A DNA stretch of 64,000 bases from Adhaeribacter pallidiroseus (GTDB lineage: Bacteria > Bacteroidota > Bacteroidia > Cytophagales > Hymenobacteraceae): assembly GCF_003340495.1 (NCBI RefSeq), contig NZ_QASA01000001.1, positions 3,844,001 to 3,908,000 on the forward strand, written 5' to 3'. Positions 28,223 to 37,022 of this stretch are shown here, piece after piece (the first letter of the stretch is position 1; every line of letters starts with the position of its first letter). The notes under the pieces were generated by a model. It ran no database searches and was not told the DNA's origin. It worked only from the letters and a program-made list of their open reading frames with translations. The position numbers were made by a program, and so were the translations under genes.

Positions 28223-28993
28223 TTAATCGTATTCCGAATCACGAAGTTTAACGGGTGGTGAGTCCGTTTTCCGGAGGCGTAAATTCAGCATCTCTACTCC
28301 CAGCGAAAAAGCCATGGCGAAATAGATATAACCTTTGGGAATATGCCCGTGGAAAGCTTCCACAATTAACATGACGCCAATCATGATCAGAAAAGCAAGC
28401 GCCAGCATTTTAACCGTTGGGTGGCCGTTCACGAAATCACCAATAATTTTAGAAAAGGCCAGCATAATACCCATCGAAATAATTACCGCAATAATCATAA
28501 TGCTCACGTGATCAACTAAGCCTACGGCGGTTAAAATGGAATCGAAGGAGAAAACAATATCCACCAACACAATCTGAATAATTACTTTTTGTAAATTATG
28601 ATAAGTTTTCTGGGGGCCATGTTCTTCCTCTCCTTCTAATTTACTGTGTATTTCGGTAGTACTCTTAGCCAGTAAAAACAAACCACCGGCAAATAAAATA
28701 ATATCGCGACCGGTAACGCCAAAATCCTCAAAACCGAAAGGCAGATTAATAGTAAAAAGCGGTTCTTTTAAACCCACAATCCAGGATATGGTTAATAAAA
28801 GCATAATCCGGAAAATCAAAGCCAGCATTAACCCGATAGTACGCGCCCGTCCCTGGCTTTCGGGTGGCAGCTTTCCGGCCACAATAGAGATAAAAACAAT
28901 ATTATCGATACCCAGTACCACCTCCATAAAAGTTAAGGTCAGTAAACTGATCCAGGTATCCGGTCGGGCAAAAAGTGTAAAAAAATCGTTCAT
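28223..28993 (-). CDS. TerC-family integral membrane protein
   Basis: The 256-residue protein has about seven hydrophobic segments. The motif FMEVVLGIDNIVFISI near residue 23 and VLVDIVFSFDSILTAVGL near 145 are the two acidic repeats that define TerC proteins (Glu, Asp and Asp in the membrane), which are implicated in metal (Mn) export or tellurium resistance, and in some bacteria in metal delivery to exoenzymes. The C-terminus ends with a short charged tail (RLRKTDSPPVKLRDSEYD). No other ter genes are adjacent, but a TerB-like gene lies 16 kb away. The MITE-like element lies just downstream of its stop. Confidence 0.92.
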   Translation of the reverse strand: MNDFFTLFARPDTWISLLTLTFMEVVLGIDNIVFISIVAGKLPPESQGRARTIGLMLALIFRIMLLLTISWIVGLKEPLFTINLPFGFEDFGVTGRDIILFAGGLFLLAKSTTEIHSKLEGEEEHGPQKTYHNLQKVIIQIVLVDIVFSFDSILTAVGLVDHVSIMIIAVIISMGIMLAFSKIIGDFVNGHPTVKMLALAFLIMIGVMLIVEAFHGHIPKGYIYFAMAFSLGVEMLNLRLRKTDSPPVKLRDSEYD

Positions 28994-29003
28994 GTTATTC
29001 AGT

Positions 29004-29165
29004 CCCTAGTCCGCAGACCATGGTCCATCGTTAATGGTTAGTAATTAGGCAATAGTCGATAATCGATGGTCGATAGGTTAGGATTTATAGATGCTAATTT
29101 TAAAAAAATTTAATGAATGAAGCAGTTTAATATTGTCTGTAGTCTATGGATTATCGAGTATAGAC
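29004..29165. repeat. Degenerate short-repeat tract (AGTC/CATGG/GTCGAT units)
   Basis: The stretch contains overlapping near-repeats such as AGTCCGCAGACCATGGTCC, ATAGTCGATAATCGATGG and TCTGTAGTCTATGGA. A similar but shorter tract is found at 54513-54545. They look like remnants of the simple intergenic repeats common in Cytophagales genomes; no gene is present. Confidence 0.5.
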
Positions 29166-29168
29166 TAA

Positions 29169-29659
29169 TTACGATTTCATGTTTACAAACTGCAAGGGCA
29201 AACCCAAATCGGATTGACGCATTAAGCTGATAACATCTTGCAAATCGTCGATCTTTTTACCGGTTATCCGGATTTGGTCGTCCATGATAGCGGCTTGCAC
29301 CTTTAACTTACTATCATTGATAATTTTTACAATTTTCTTGGCGGTTTCTTTATCTACGCCCGCTCGTACTTTTACATCTTTTTAATCATGGGCCCGGAAG
29401 CATATTCTTCCGCCGAAAAGTCCAGGGCAGTGGCATCGAGGTTTTGTTTCACCATTTTACTCATAATAATATCCATGATGTGCTGCACGCGCATGGAGTT
29501 TTCGGTAGTAATATGAATCAAATTGGTTTTCTTGTCCAGTTCCACGCTGCCTTTGGTGTCCCGAAAATCATAACGGTTTTGAATTTCTTTTTTTACCGTA
29601 TTCAGGGCATTTTCCAGGCTCTGCGGGTCTACTTTACTTACAATATCAAATGAAGCCAT
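29169..29659 (-). pseudogene. yajQ: YajQ family nucleotide-binding protein, broken by a -1 shift
   Basis: The 95-residue N-terminal frame ([29 protein letters not shown]) stops after an A5 G tract at 29378-29383 (reverse strand AAAAAG). Reading one base back continues with [20 protein letters not shown], then [19 protein letters not shown], to QFVNMKS and a stop at 29169. The total of about 163 residues equals the normal YajQ length. YajQ proteins are two-domain RNA-like folds that bind nucleotides (c-di-GMP in Xanthomonas). The shift removes half the protein. It may be a real mutation, a sequencing error, or a -1 slippage at AAA AAG. Confidence 0.85.
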
Positions 29660-29808
29660 TGAATAAAAATTTTACTTGATCACAGTCCTTAGACGTATAC
29701 AGGGCGGCAAAGTTAGTACTTTGGGGATAACCTCCGGGGCTTAACTTTTATAAACGCGTAAACAGGTAAGCAAAGAAAAAGAATCTACCCCATAAATCAG
29801 CATTATTC

Positions 29809-30243
29809 ATGAAAATAATTGCACCAACTCAACCCGATGACTGGGCACAATATTACAGGTTACGCTACGAAGTTTTACGCCAACCCTGGCAGCAGCCCGC
29901 CGGCAGTGAACGGTCTCCGGACGATGCTACCGCAACGCACGCCCTGCTGGTAGATGAAAGCGGAAAAGCGCTGGGAGTGGGTCGCTTACATCAACACGCT
30001 CCCGAAGAGGCCCAAATTCGTTTTATGGCTATCCGGCCCGATCAGCAAGGAAAAGGATTAGGTAATTTAATTTTAAAGCATTTAGAGGATATTGCCCGGC
30101 AATGGCAAGTAAAACAACTAACACTGCAAGCCCGCGAAAATGCGCTAAACTTTTACCGCCGGAATGGGTACAAGGAAATAGAAAAAAGCCATGTGCTGTT
30201 TGGCGAAATCCAGCATTACAAAATGGCTAAAGATATTATCTAA
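29809..30243 (+). CDS. GNAT-family N-acetyltransferase
   Basis: The 144-residue protein has the GNAT fold: the strand-loop RFMAIRPDQQGKGLGNLILKH (motif A with the Q-x-x-G-x-G acetyl-CoA loop) and a C-terminal ENALNFYRRNGYKE (motif B). The N-terminal half (DDWAQYYRLRYEVLRQPW) resembles the ElaA-like and YkkB-like acetyltransferases of small-molecule acceptors. The lipocalin gene starts 14 bases later on the same strand, so the two are probably cotranscribed. Confidence 0.92.
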   Translation: MKIIAPTQPDDWAQYYRLRYEVLRQPWQQPAGSERSPDDATATHALLVDESGKALGVGRLHQHAPEEAQIRFMAIRPDQQGKGLGNLILKHLEDIARQWQVKQLTLQARENALNFYRRNGYKEIEKSHVLFGEIQHYKMAKDII

Positions 30244-30256
30244 GAAATTTTATACC

Positions 30257-30811
30257 ATGCAAAAAAACACCCGCGAAATAGCCATTGTTGCCGGTACGGT
30301 AGTGTTAGGTACCCTGGCCATTCGTTATTTTTCCCGCAATCATCAGCCTTTAGAAACCGTACCTTTTGTTGATTTAAGCCGATATGCGGGCAAGTGGTAC
30401 GAAATTGCTGCCTTTCCGTTAATTTTTGAACGGGGCTGCCATTGCACGACCGCCGAATACACACTGGAACCAGCCGGCTACGTAAAAGTAGTAAACAGCT
30501 GTAACCGCAAAAGTCCGCAAGGCAAAAAAACAGTGGCCGTGGGCAAAGCTTTTCCGGTAGCGGGCAGTAATAACACCAAATTAAAAGTGCAGTTTCAATG
30601 GCCGTTTACAGGCGATTACTGGATTATTGCTCTGGATGAAGATTACTCGTATGCGGTAGTGGGCACCCCCGACCGGCAAAATTTATGGATCTTGAGTCGC
30701 TCGCCGTTTATGGCCCCTACCCTGTACCAAAACTTAGTAAAACTAACTCAACAGAAAGGTTTTGATACCGACCACCTGCACCTGACCAATCAAAGTTGTT
30801 TTGGAAATTAA
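30257..30811 (+). CDS. Lipocalin family protein (Blc-like), membrane-anchored
   Basis: The likely start is the ATG at 30257 (MQKNTREIA), 14 bases after the acetyltransferase stop; a longer frame from 30191 would overlap that gene by 53 bases. Residues 7-24 form a hydrophobic anchor or uncleaved signal (IVAGTVVLGTLAIRYF), with no lipobox Cys. The mature part begins with the lipocalin signature YAGKWYEIAAFPL and contains the later strands YWIIALDEDYSYAVVG and LWILSRSPFM, as in bacterial lipocalin Blc, which binds lysophospholipids. It would act on the envelope side. Confidence 0.9.
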   Translation: MQKNTREIAIVAGTVVLGTLAIRYFSRNHQPLETVPFVDLSRYAGKWYEIAAFPLIFERGCHCTTAEYTLEPAGYVKVVNSCNRKSPQGKKTVAVGKAFPVAGSNNTKLKVQFQWPFTGDYWIIALDEDYSYAVVGTPDRQNLWILSRSPFMAPTLYQNLVKLTQQKGFDTDHLHLTNQSCFGN

Positions 30812-30812
30812 T

Positions 30813-31283
30813 TTATTTTGGGCGTTTTTGCTGCGCTTCATTCTGCCGCATGGGCATGGAATCTACTATTTGAAACAGTACCGCAGGTGCTTGGGGATGG
30901 TCCGCCCGGTATTTTTCGCCCCCATCTTTACCGACTAAAATTACCGTAAATTGGCTGGCTTTAACTTTATACTCCTGGCGCAGGGCATCAGCGGTGGGTA
31001 TAGTTTCTTTCAACGGCGGATTTAATTCTACATTATTTTCAATAACCTGTACGACCAACATATCGCGCTCGGTTAATCCGGAGTGCGCCTGGCGCAACAT
31101 CTTGTTTTGTTCCTGCAGCAACTCGTTCTGACTATCGGGGGCAAATACTAACAAAATCCGGTGCGTTCCTTTGTCCATCTGGCTTAATCTAACGGCAGCA
31201 TTCTCAGTTTGGGCCATAGCCGAGAAAGCGCCACACGAGAACCCAAGTATCCAGGCGCTAAGTAAAATTATTTTTCTGATCAT
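30813..31283 (-). CDS. DUF4174 domain exported protein
   Basis: The start at 31283 (MIRKIILLSAWILGF, signal peptide ending SAMA-Q) is preferred over an ATG ten codons upstream that would put a charged tail before the signal. The mature part, about 120 residues, has the DUF4174 pattern: RILLVFAPDSQNE, LTERDMLVVQVIENN, and the C-terminal FTVILVGKDGGEKYR with MPMRQNE. The fold resembles a thioredoxin-like domain without Cys pairs. The function is not known. The convergent lipocalin gene ends one base away. Confidence 0.82.
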   Translation of the reverse strand: MIRKIILLSAWILGFSCGAFSAMAQTENAAVRLSQMDKGTHRILLVFAPDSQNELLQEQNKMLRQAHSGLTERDMLVVQVIENNVELNPPLKETIPTADALRQEYKVKASQFTVILVGKDGGEKYRADHPQAPAVLFQIVDSMPMRQNEAQQKRPK

Positions 31284-31377
31284 TTTTGCATTTCCGCCAT
31301 GGCTATAAACCATATTTGAATCAGGTTATTTAAGAGCAGCAGCAGTGTATACACAAACGGCAGGAGTGCTAAACAGG

Positions 31378-31905
31378 TTATGCATCTCCTTTTAAATATG
31401 CCAGGGTACCTAATAACAGCAAAATCCCGAATGGAATAAGCAGGTTACAAAGCAGAAATAAACGTTGTTTGCGGCGGCGCTGAAACCCTTGCTGCAGAAT
31501 ATACCCGATCAAAACTAAAAAGGTAATAACCGCCAGGGGAGCTGTTAAGGTTACCAGAATACTTGATCCCCACCAACCCTGAAAAAGAAATAAAACCGAG
31601 GTAAACCCAGTTGCTAGCGACAGACTACTAAAAGCGCCCAGCAAAGCCACCCACAAATTTTTAAGCATAAAAGAAAAAGAAAGTAACATTTGCCCTAAAA
31701 ACAAAAAGGCCAACGTACCCAATGTAAACACAAAGAGCTTGTCGGTGAGTTGCTGATACGATTTTAAATATAACCCTACGCCGCTCAGCCCAAAGGCCAG
31801 GTAAATGCATTTGGTATAGCTAACTAAAAAGCTATGAATATGCGATTGAATATGAGACTCTTCGGCAGAAAAAATAGCGGGAGTCAAAAATTTAGAGTAC
31901 ATCAT
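31378..31905 (-). CDS. Multi-pass membrane protein, unknown
   Basis: The 175-residue protein has four or five hydrophobic segments (about 28-47, 55-80, 86-112, 117-140 and 150-168), with an Arg/Lys-rich loop (QRRRKQR) before the last one. No known family signature is seen. It starts MMYSKF; the second Met at codon 2 is equally possible. It may share a leftward transcript with the DUF4174 gene 94 bases downstream. Confidence 0.65.
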   Translation of the reverse strand: MMYSKFLTPAIFSAEESHIQSHIHSFLVSYTKCIYLAFGLSGVGLYLKSYQQLTDKLFVFTLGTLAFLFLGQMLLSFSFMLKNLWVALLGAFSSLSLATGFTSVLFLFQGWWGSSILVTLTAPLAVITFLVLIGYILQQGFQRRRKQRLFLLCNLLIPFGILLLLGTLAYLKGDA

Positions 31906-32093
31906 TATATCATTCAGTAAGGATTAAATGGATTATAAAATTACTTTAAACTACTCGCGTGCTTAAAAGCCGAGTCCCAATGGATTTATAAAGATAAACA
32001 ATTATTATTCAGAGAGTACCAATTTATTCTTACGATTTTACTATTTTTTTGTTTTTTAATTTTTACACCTTACCGCTCTTATATGCGTAAGAG

Positions 32094-32121
32094 TTTGCGA
32101 GCAGATTATTCGTTATCTTTG
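32094..32121 (+). promoter_or_regulatory. Candidate Bacteroidota-type promoter of mfd
   Basis: TTTG at 32094-32097 and TATCTTTG at 32114-32121 match the -33 TTTG / -7 TAnnTTTG consensus of Bacteroidota housekeeping promoters, separated by 16 bases (slightly short). It lies 28 bases before the mfd start. Confidence 0.5.
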
Positions 32122-32149
32122 CAGCTTTATTACCGAAAGAACAACCAAA

Positions 32150-35100
32150 TTGAAATTAAAGGATTTCCTGGAACTATACCGGCTCGATCCGGTAGTTCAA
32201 ACCATAGCCGAACGACTAAAATCGCCGGCGAAAACGCATGTGCACCTGAAAGGGTTGGCGGGCAGTTTAGATGCCGTACTGGCTGCCGCTGTGAGCAGTT
32301 TACAGGTGGGTCACCACGTATTTGTGCTGCACGATAAAGAAGAAGCGGCTTATTTTCATTCGGATTTACAACATTTATTCACCGACCGGCAAGAGCCCTT
32401 GCTTTTCCCGTCGTCGTACAAAAGGCCGTATTCATTCGACGAAACCGAAAATGCCAACATTTTAATGCGGGCCGAAGTTTTGAACCAAATCTCGAATAAA
32501 GCGGCTGACGGCTTATTAATGGTTACTTATCCGGAGGCGCTCACCGAAAAAGTAATTAACAAAAAAGCCTTGGTAGCTAATACGTTCAGCGCGAAGGTAG
32601 GCGAAAAACTCGACGTAAACTTTTTAACGGAACTCCTAACCGAATACGATTTTGAACGCACCGATTTCGTGTACGAGGCTGGTCAGTTTGCGGTACGGGG
32701 CGGCATTGTAGATGTATTTTCCTACGCGAACGAACTGCCTTACCGCATCGAGCTATTCGGCGACGAAATTGAAAGCATCCGGACTTTTAACCCCAACACG
32801 CAGCTTTCCGTGGAAACTAAAACTTCGGTTTCGGTAGTACCCAACGTGCAAACCAAATTGCTGCAGGAAACCCGCGAATCGTTTTTAGAATTTTTACCCC
32901 GCAGCACCCGGTTCTGGTTTAAAGATGTGCGGCATACCACCGAGGTGATTGACGAATCGTTTGCAAAAGCCGAACAAGCTTTTGAGTATTTAATGCTCAC
33001 CAATGGCAGTACCCAGGTAGTATCGCAACCCGAAGATTTGTTTGAAACGGGCAAAAGTTTTAAAAAATTACTTGAACCCTATACTACTGTGGAGTTTGGC
33101 AAACGCTTTACGTTTAAAGCTAACGAAACGGTAAGTTTTACCACCAAGCCGCAGCCGTCTTTTAATAAAGATTTTAATCTGCTGGTGAGTAACCTGCACG
33201 ATAATCAGACTAATGGTTTTACCAATATTATTGCCGCCGAATCGCCCCGGCAGCTCGACCGGCTTACCACTATTTTTGACGAGCTCGACCACGCGGTAAA
33301 ATTTCAATCGCTTACCATTTCGTTGCGCGAAGGCTTTATCGACGACCAAGTAAAAGTAGCTTTATACACCGATCACCAGTTGTTTGAGCGGTATTACAAA
33401 TACAAAAACAAAGAACGTTTTTCTAAATCGAAGGCGCTTACCTTAAAAGAACTGCGCTCCTTGCAGCCCGGCGATTACGTGGTGCACGTCGATAACGGTA
33501 TTGGCCGTTTTGCCGGCCTCGAAAAAGTAGAAGTAGGCGGTAAAATGCAGGAAGCGATCCGGTTGGTGTACCGCGACGATGATTTGCTGTACGTGAGCAT
33601 TCACGCGCTGCATAAAATCAGTAAATATACCGGCAAAGAAGGCACACCACCCAGCATGAGCAAACTGGGTTCGCCGGAGTGGGACAACAAGAAGAAACGC
33701 GTTAAAAGCAAAGTTAAAGATATTGCTACGGAGCTTATTAAATTATACGCCAAACGAAAATCGGCGCCGGGTTTTGCTTTCTCGCGGGATGGTTTTATGC
33801 AAGCCGAATTGGAATCGTCGTTTATTTACGAAGACACCCCCGACCAGGCCAAAGCTACCGAAGACGTTAAAAACGACATGGAACAGCCGCACCCCATGGA
33901 CCGCCTTGTTTGCGGTGACGTGGGTTTCGGCAAAACCGAAGTAGCCATTCGAGCCGCCTTTAAAGCCGCCACCGATAGTAAACAAGTAGCTATTTTGGTG
34001 CCCACCACCATTCTGGCGATGCAGCACTATAAAACTTTCCGCGACCGCTTGGAAAAATTTCCGGTGAACGTAGAATTTGTGAATCGCTTTAAAACGGCCA
34101 AAGACATTAAAGAAACCTTGCAACGGGTAGCCGAAGGCAAAACCGACATACTCATTGGTACGCACCGCATCGTGAGCAAAGATGTAAAATTTAAAAATCT
34201 GGGCTTAATGGTGATTGATGAAGAGCAAAAATTTGGCGTAAAAACGAAAGAAAAGCTCAAAGAAATGCGGGTAAACGTAGATTCGCTGACTTTATCGGCT
34301 ACGCCCATTCCGCGCACCTTGCATTTCTCGTTGATGGGTGCCCGCGATTTATCCGTAATTGCTACTCCCCCACCCAACCGCCAACCCGTGCAAACTGAGT
34401 TACACGTATTCGACCAGATCATTATCCGGGATGCCGTGATGCACGAACTCAAGCGTGGGGGTCAGGTATTTTTTGTGCACAACCGGGTAGCCGATTTAGA
34501 AGAAATGGCCAACCTGATTTTAAAATTAGTGCCCGATGCGAAAGTTACGTACGCCCACGGCCAGATGGACGGCGAACAGCTCGAAAAACGCATGCTCAAA
34601 TTTGTGGAAGGCGAGTATAATGTGTTAATCTCCACGAATATTATTGAGTCGGGCTTAGATATCCCGAATGCCAATACCATTATTATTAACCGGGCGCACA
34701 TGTTTGGCCTCAGCGATTTGCACCAAATGCGCGGCCGGGTAGGCCGGTCTAATAAAAAAGCGTATTGCTATTTGCTTACCCCACCGGTATCGAGTTTGCC
34801 TTCGGATGCCCGCAAGCGCCTGAGTACGCTGGAGGAATTCTCGGATTTAGGCGATGGATTTAAAGTGGCGATGCGCGACCTGGATATTCGCGGAGCGGGT
34901 AATTTACTGGGCGGCGAGCAAAGCGGTTTTATCAATGATTTAGGATTTGAGATGTACCACCAGATTCTGGACGATACCATCAAAGAACTAAAAGAAACGG
35001 AATTTCGCGATTTATTCCTGGGTTCCGAAAAAGATTTAAACCAGTTCCTGGACGTAGTGCGCGAGTGTACCGTAGAAACTGACCTGGAAATTTTAATTCC

Positions 35101-35512
35101 GGATACCTACGTGAGCAATATTTCGGAACGCTTAAACTTATACAGCAAGCTCGACCGGGTAAAAGACTTGCCAGCTTTAGAAAAAATTAAAAATAGCATC
35201 GTCGATCGTTTTGGGCCTTTGCCAGAGTCGGTAGAAAAGCTGATTCAGATTGTAAAATTGCGTTGGGAAGCCCAGGAAGTAGGTTTTGAAAAACTGACGA
35301 TTAAACGGGATGTCATGAAAGGCTATATTCCGTCGGAAAACAACGACAAGTACTTTCAATCCGAGGCATTTGGTAAAATTTTAAAATTTGTGCAACAACA
35401 TTCGCGCCTGTCGCGCCTGAAGGAAACAAAAGACAAGCTAATTGTTATTTTCGACAATATTAAAACCGTAAACGCCGCCTGCGAAGTGTTTGAGGAGTTA
35501 ACGCAAGTGTAG
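32150..35512 (+). CDS. mfd: Transcription-repair coupling factor Mfd
   Basis: The 1,120-residue protein starts at a TTG codon (MKLKDFLELYRLD by initiator read), chosen because the following residues match the family's beginning and no in-frame ATG is nearby. Domains: UvrB-like region (to about 390; RGGIVDVFSYANELPYRIELFGDEIESIRTF is typical), the RNA-polymerase interaction domain (about 430-490, LQPGDYVVHVDNGIGRF), the helicase motor with Walker A GDVGFGKTEVA near 589, Walker B VIDEEQKFGV, helicase VI QMRGRVGRS, and the TRCF C-terminal domain. Mfd removes stalled RNA polymerase and recruits UvrAB to lesions. It stands alone on the plus strand. Confidence 0.98.
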   Translation: MKLKDFLELYRLDPVVQTIAERLKSPAKTHVHLKGLAGSLDAVLAAAVSSLQVGHHVFVLHDKEEAAYFHSDLQHLFTDRQEPLLFPSSYKRPYSFDETENANILMRAEVLNQISNKAADGLLMVTYPEALTEKVINKKALVANTFSAKVGEKLDVNFLTELLTEYDFERTDFVYEAGQFAVRGGIVDVFSYANELPYRIELFGDEIESIRTFNPNTQLSVETKTSVSVVPNVQTKLLQETRESFLEFLPRSTRFWFKDVRHTTEVIDESFAKAEQAFEYLMLTNGSTQVVSQPEDLFETGKSFKKLLEPYTTVEFGKRFTFKANETVSFTTKPQPSFNKDFNLLVSNLHDNQTNGFTNIIAAESPRQLDRLTTIFDELDHAVKFQSLTISLREGFIDDQVKVALYTDHQLFERYYKYKNKERFSKSKALTLKELRSLQPGDYVVHVDNGIGRFAGLEKVEVGGKMQEAIRLVYRDDDLLYVSIHALHKISKYTGKEGTPPSMSKLGSPEWDNKKKRVKSKVKDIATELIKLYAKRKSAPGFAFSRDGFMQAELESSFIYEDTPDQAKATEDVKNDMEQPHPMDRLVCGDVGFGKTEVAIRAAFKAATDSKQVAILVPTTILAMQHYKTFRDRLEKFPVNVEFVNRFKTAKDIKETLQRVAEGKTDILIGTHRIVSKDVKFKNLGLMVIDEEQKFGVKTKEKLKEMRVNVDSLTLSATPIPRTLHFSLMGARDLSVIATPPPNRQPVQTELHVFDQIIIRDAVMHELKRGGQVFFVHNRVADLEEMANLILKLVPDAKVTYAHGQMDGEQLEKRMLKFVEGEYNVLISTNIIESGLDIPNANTIIINRAHMFGLSDLHQMRGRVGRSNKKAYCYLLTPPVSSLPSDARKRLSTLEEFSDLGDGFKVAMRDLDIRGAGNLLGGEQSGFINDLGFEMYHQILDDTIKELKETEFRDLFLGSEKDLNQFLDVVRECTVETDLEILIPDTYVSNISERLNLYSKLDRVKDLPALEKIKNSIVDRFGPLPESVEKLIQIVKLRWEAQEVGFEKLTIKRDVMKGYIPSENNDKYFQSEAFGKILKFVQQHSRLSRLKETKDKLIVIFDNIKTVNAACEVFEELTQV

Positions 35513-35621
35513 AACTTCCTGCAAAAAACCATTTTTTACGTCGGCGGGGTTGCCAGGGTAAAAAACAATCTGCGCGTAAGAAATAATTAAATTTTATTTA
35601 AAAAGAGGGACCATACGTTAG

Positions 35622-36014
35622 TTACACAATCTTTAACCAGGCCTTGGCTTCTTCCGGATCGTCGAACGTTTGAATGTAACTGGGTTGGTGCGCGTGCGTT
35701 AAAGTTTTATCCGTAGATAGCCGACTAAGCATACTGGGCGAGTAAATCCAGGCAAAGGCTTGTAGACCATGAGCTCTTAAATCCGGAAACCAAACATCGG
35801 CGCCCCATTTTGCTGCACCCGACCACATACCTTCTACCAAAGTATTGTCGTTTAAAATTTTGGTGCAGGCTTCCGAAACCATATATTCTAAAATTTTACC
35901 ACAGCCATCTTTTACCGATTGGGTGGTTTGAAAGCCGATCCAATTCACATAGAGCCAATTATTTTCGGTATCGTAGTAAATTTCAATTTGATCAGTAAAG
36001 TATAGTTTCTCCAT
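35622..36014 (-). CDS. STAS/SEC14-type (SpoIIAA-like) protein
   Basis: The 130-residue protein has the small SpoIIAA-like pattern seen in many Bacteroidota: IEIYYDTENNWLYVNWIGFQT, a central TLVEGMWSGAAKWGADVW, then LQAFAWIYSPSMLSR and a C-terminal FDDPEEAKAWLKI typical of STAS/SEC14 proteins. No membrane segment or enzyme motif is visible. These proteins may bind lipids or act as scaffolds; the role here is unknown. Confidence 0.75.
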   Translation of the reverse strand: MEKLYFTDQIEIYYDTENNWLYVNWIGFQTTQSVKDGCGKILEYMVSEACTKILNDNTLVEGMWSGAAKWGADVWFPDLRAHGLQAFAWIYSPSMLSRLSTDKTLTHAHQPSYIQTFDDPEEAKAWLKIV

Positions 36015-36419
36015 TCTGTAAAGTAGGCTTGCATTACTTTCTATATTGTTGGTAATGATAATTACTATTAAAAATCAGGCCAATTATATTAAGAATTTAA
36101 TATATATTTATATTTATATAATAATCCGAAATAAACTTGCCTTAAACTTTTTTACCCGTTTTTATACGGATAGTAGTAATTATACGCGCTTCTTGATTTA
36201 CCGTTGGCCACCAGAAAAGCATTCTTAAAAAACAGCATATTTGTTATTAATTGTACATGCTTCTGTGTTCCTAGTAAAATAAAGCTAAATTTAATCCCAA
36301 ATAGTGGCGGTAGCATTTACCTCTGTAAAGCAAATATACCGGCACCCTCTAAATTTTACTTGTTAGTGTTAACCTGAACTACTTCTGATTTATTCAAGAA
36401 ACTTTTACGCTTTATATGC
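36015..36419. other. AT-rich intergenic region
   Basis: Only AT-rich DNA with runs such as TATATATTTATATTTATATA around 36105 is seen. It separates the divergent STAS-like and response-regulator genes and should contain both promoters. No hairpin or gene is recognised. Confidence 0.45.
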
Positions 36420-36842
36420 ATGAAAATTTTAAATTTAATTCTGCTCATCGACGACGATGAGACTACTAATTTTATTAACAACCGCACTTTAACTAAAGCT
36501 AATATTGCCCGAAGGATTCAGATTTATCCGGATGCCGAAGATGCCTTACAATATTTGCGACAGGCTAATGCTGGCGCCGCTATTGTTCCGGAACTTATTT
36601 TTTTAGATATAAAAATGCCGAAGATGGATGGGTTTGAGTTTTTAGAAGAATACCGCAAAATAGGTATAAAAGACCCGCAAGCAACTAAAATCATGCTGTT
36701 GACCTCTTCGGCCAGTTTTTACGATTTAAAACGGATGGAAGAATTTGAAGAAGTAAAACGACACTTTTCTAAACCGCTTACCCCGCACGACGTGAAAGAA
36801 ATAATGACCGAATACTTTCCGGAAGACATGGCCTCGGTGTAA
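36420..36842 (+). CDS. Single-domain response regulator (CheY/Rcp1-like)
   Basis: The 140-residue protein is one receiver domain without an output domain. It has the acidic pocket LLIDDDETTN, phospho-acceptor Asp63 in ELIFLDIKMPKMDG, the Thr/Ser switch in MLLTSSAS, and the conserved Lys in HFSKPLT. The N-terminal NFINNRTL and the long beta4-alpha4 segment are as in the Rcp1-like regulators that partner with hybrid or phytochrome kinases. Its partner kinase is not adjacent; the hybrid kinase at 6.2 kb is a possible but unproven one. Confidence 0.93.
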   Translation: MKILNLILLIDDDETTNFINNRTLTKANIARRIQIYPDAEDALQYLRQANAGAAIVPELIFLDIKMPKMDGFEFLEEYRKIGIKDPQATKIMLLTSSASFYDLKRMEEFEEVKRHFSKPLTPHDVKEIMTEYFPEDMASV

Positions 36843-37022
36843 GGCAAAGCTTTTTTAAATTTTAAAATTTTACGGCTTGCTACAAAATACTACACCTTAA
36901 GTTATCTAACTATATTGCCCTGGTTACACTTTTGGTTTTATTACCAGCACCATTTAATTAAACTAAAAAAGGCCGGTAGTAGAATCCAGAAAGGTAATCA
37001 GTACTCTCGTTTTTTTCTGCTT

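Noticed and set aside
32740-34983. Several reverse frames of 60-141 residues inside mfd
   Set aside because: They run antisense to a full-length, well-conserved helicase gene and have no domain.
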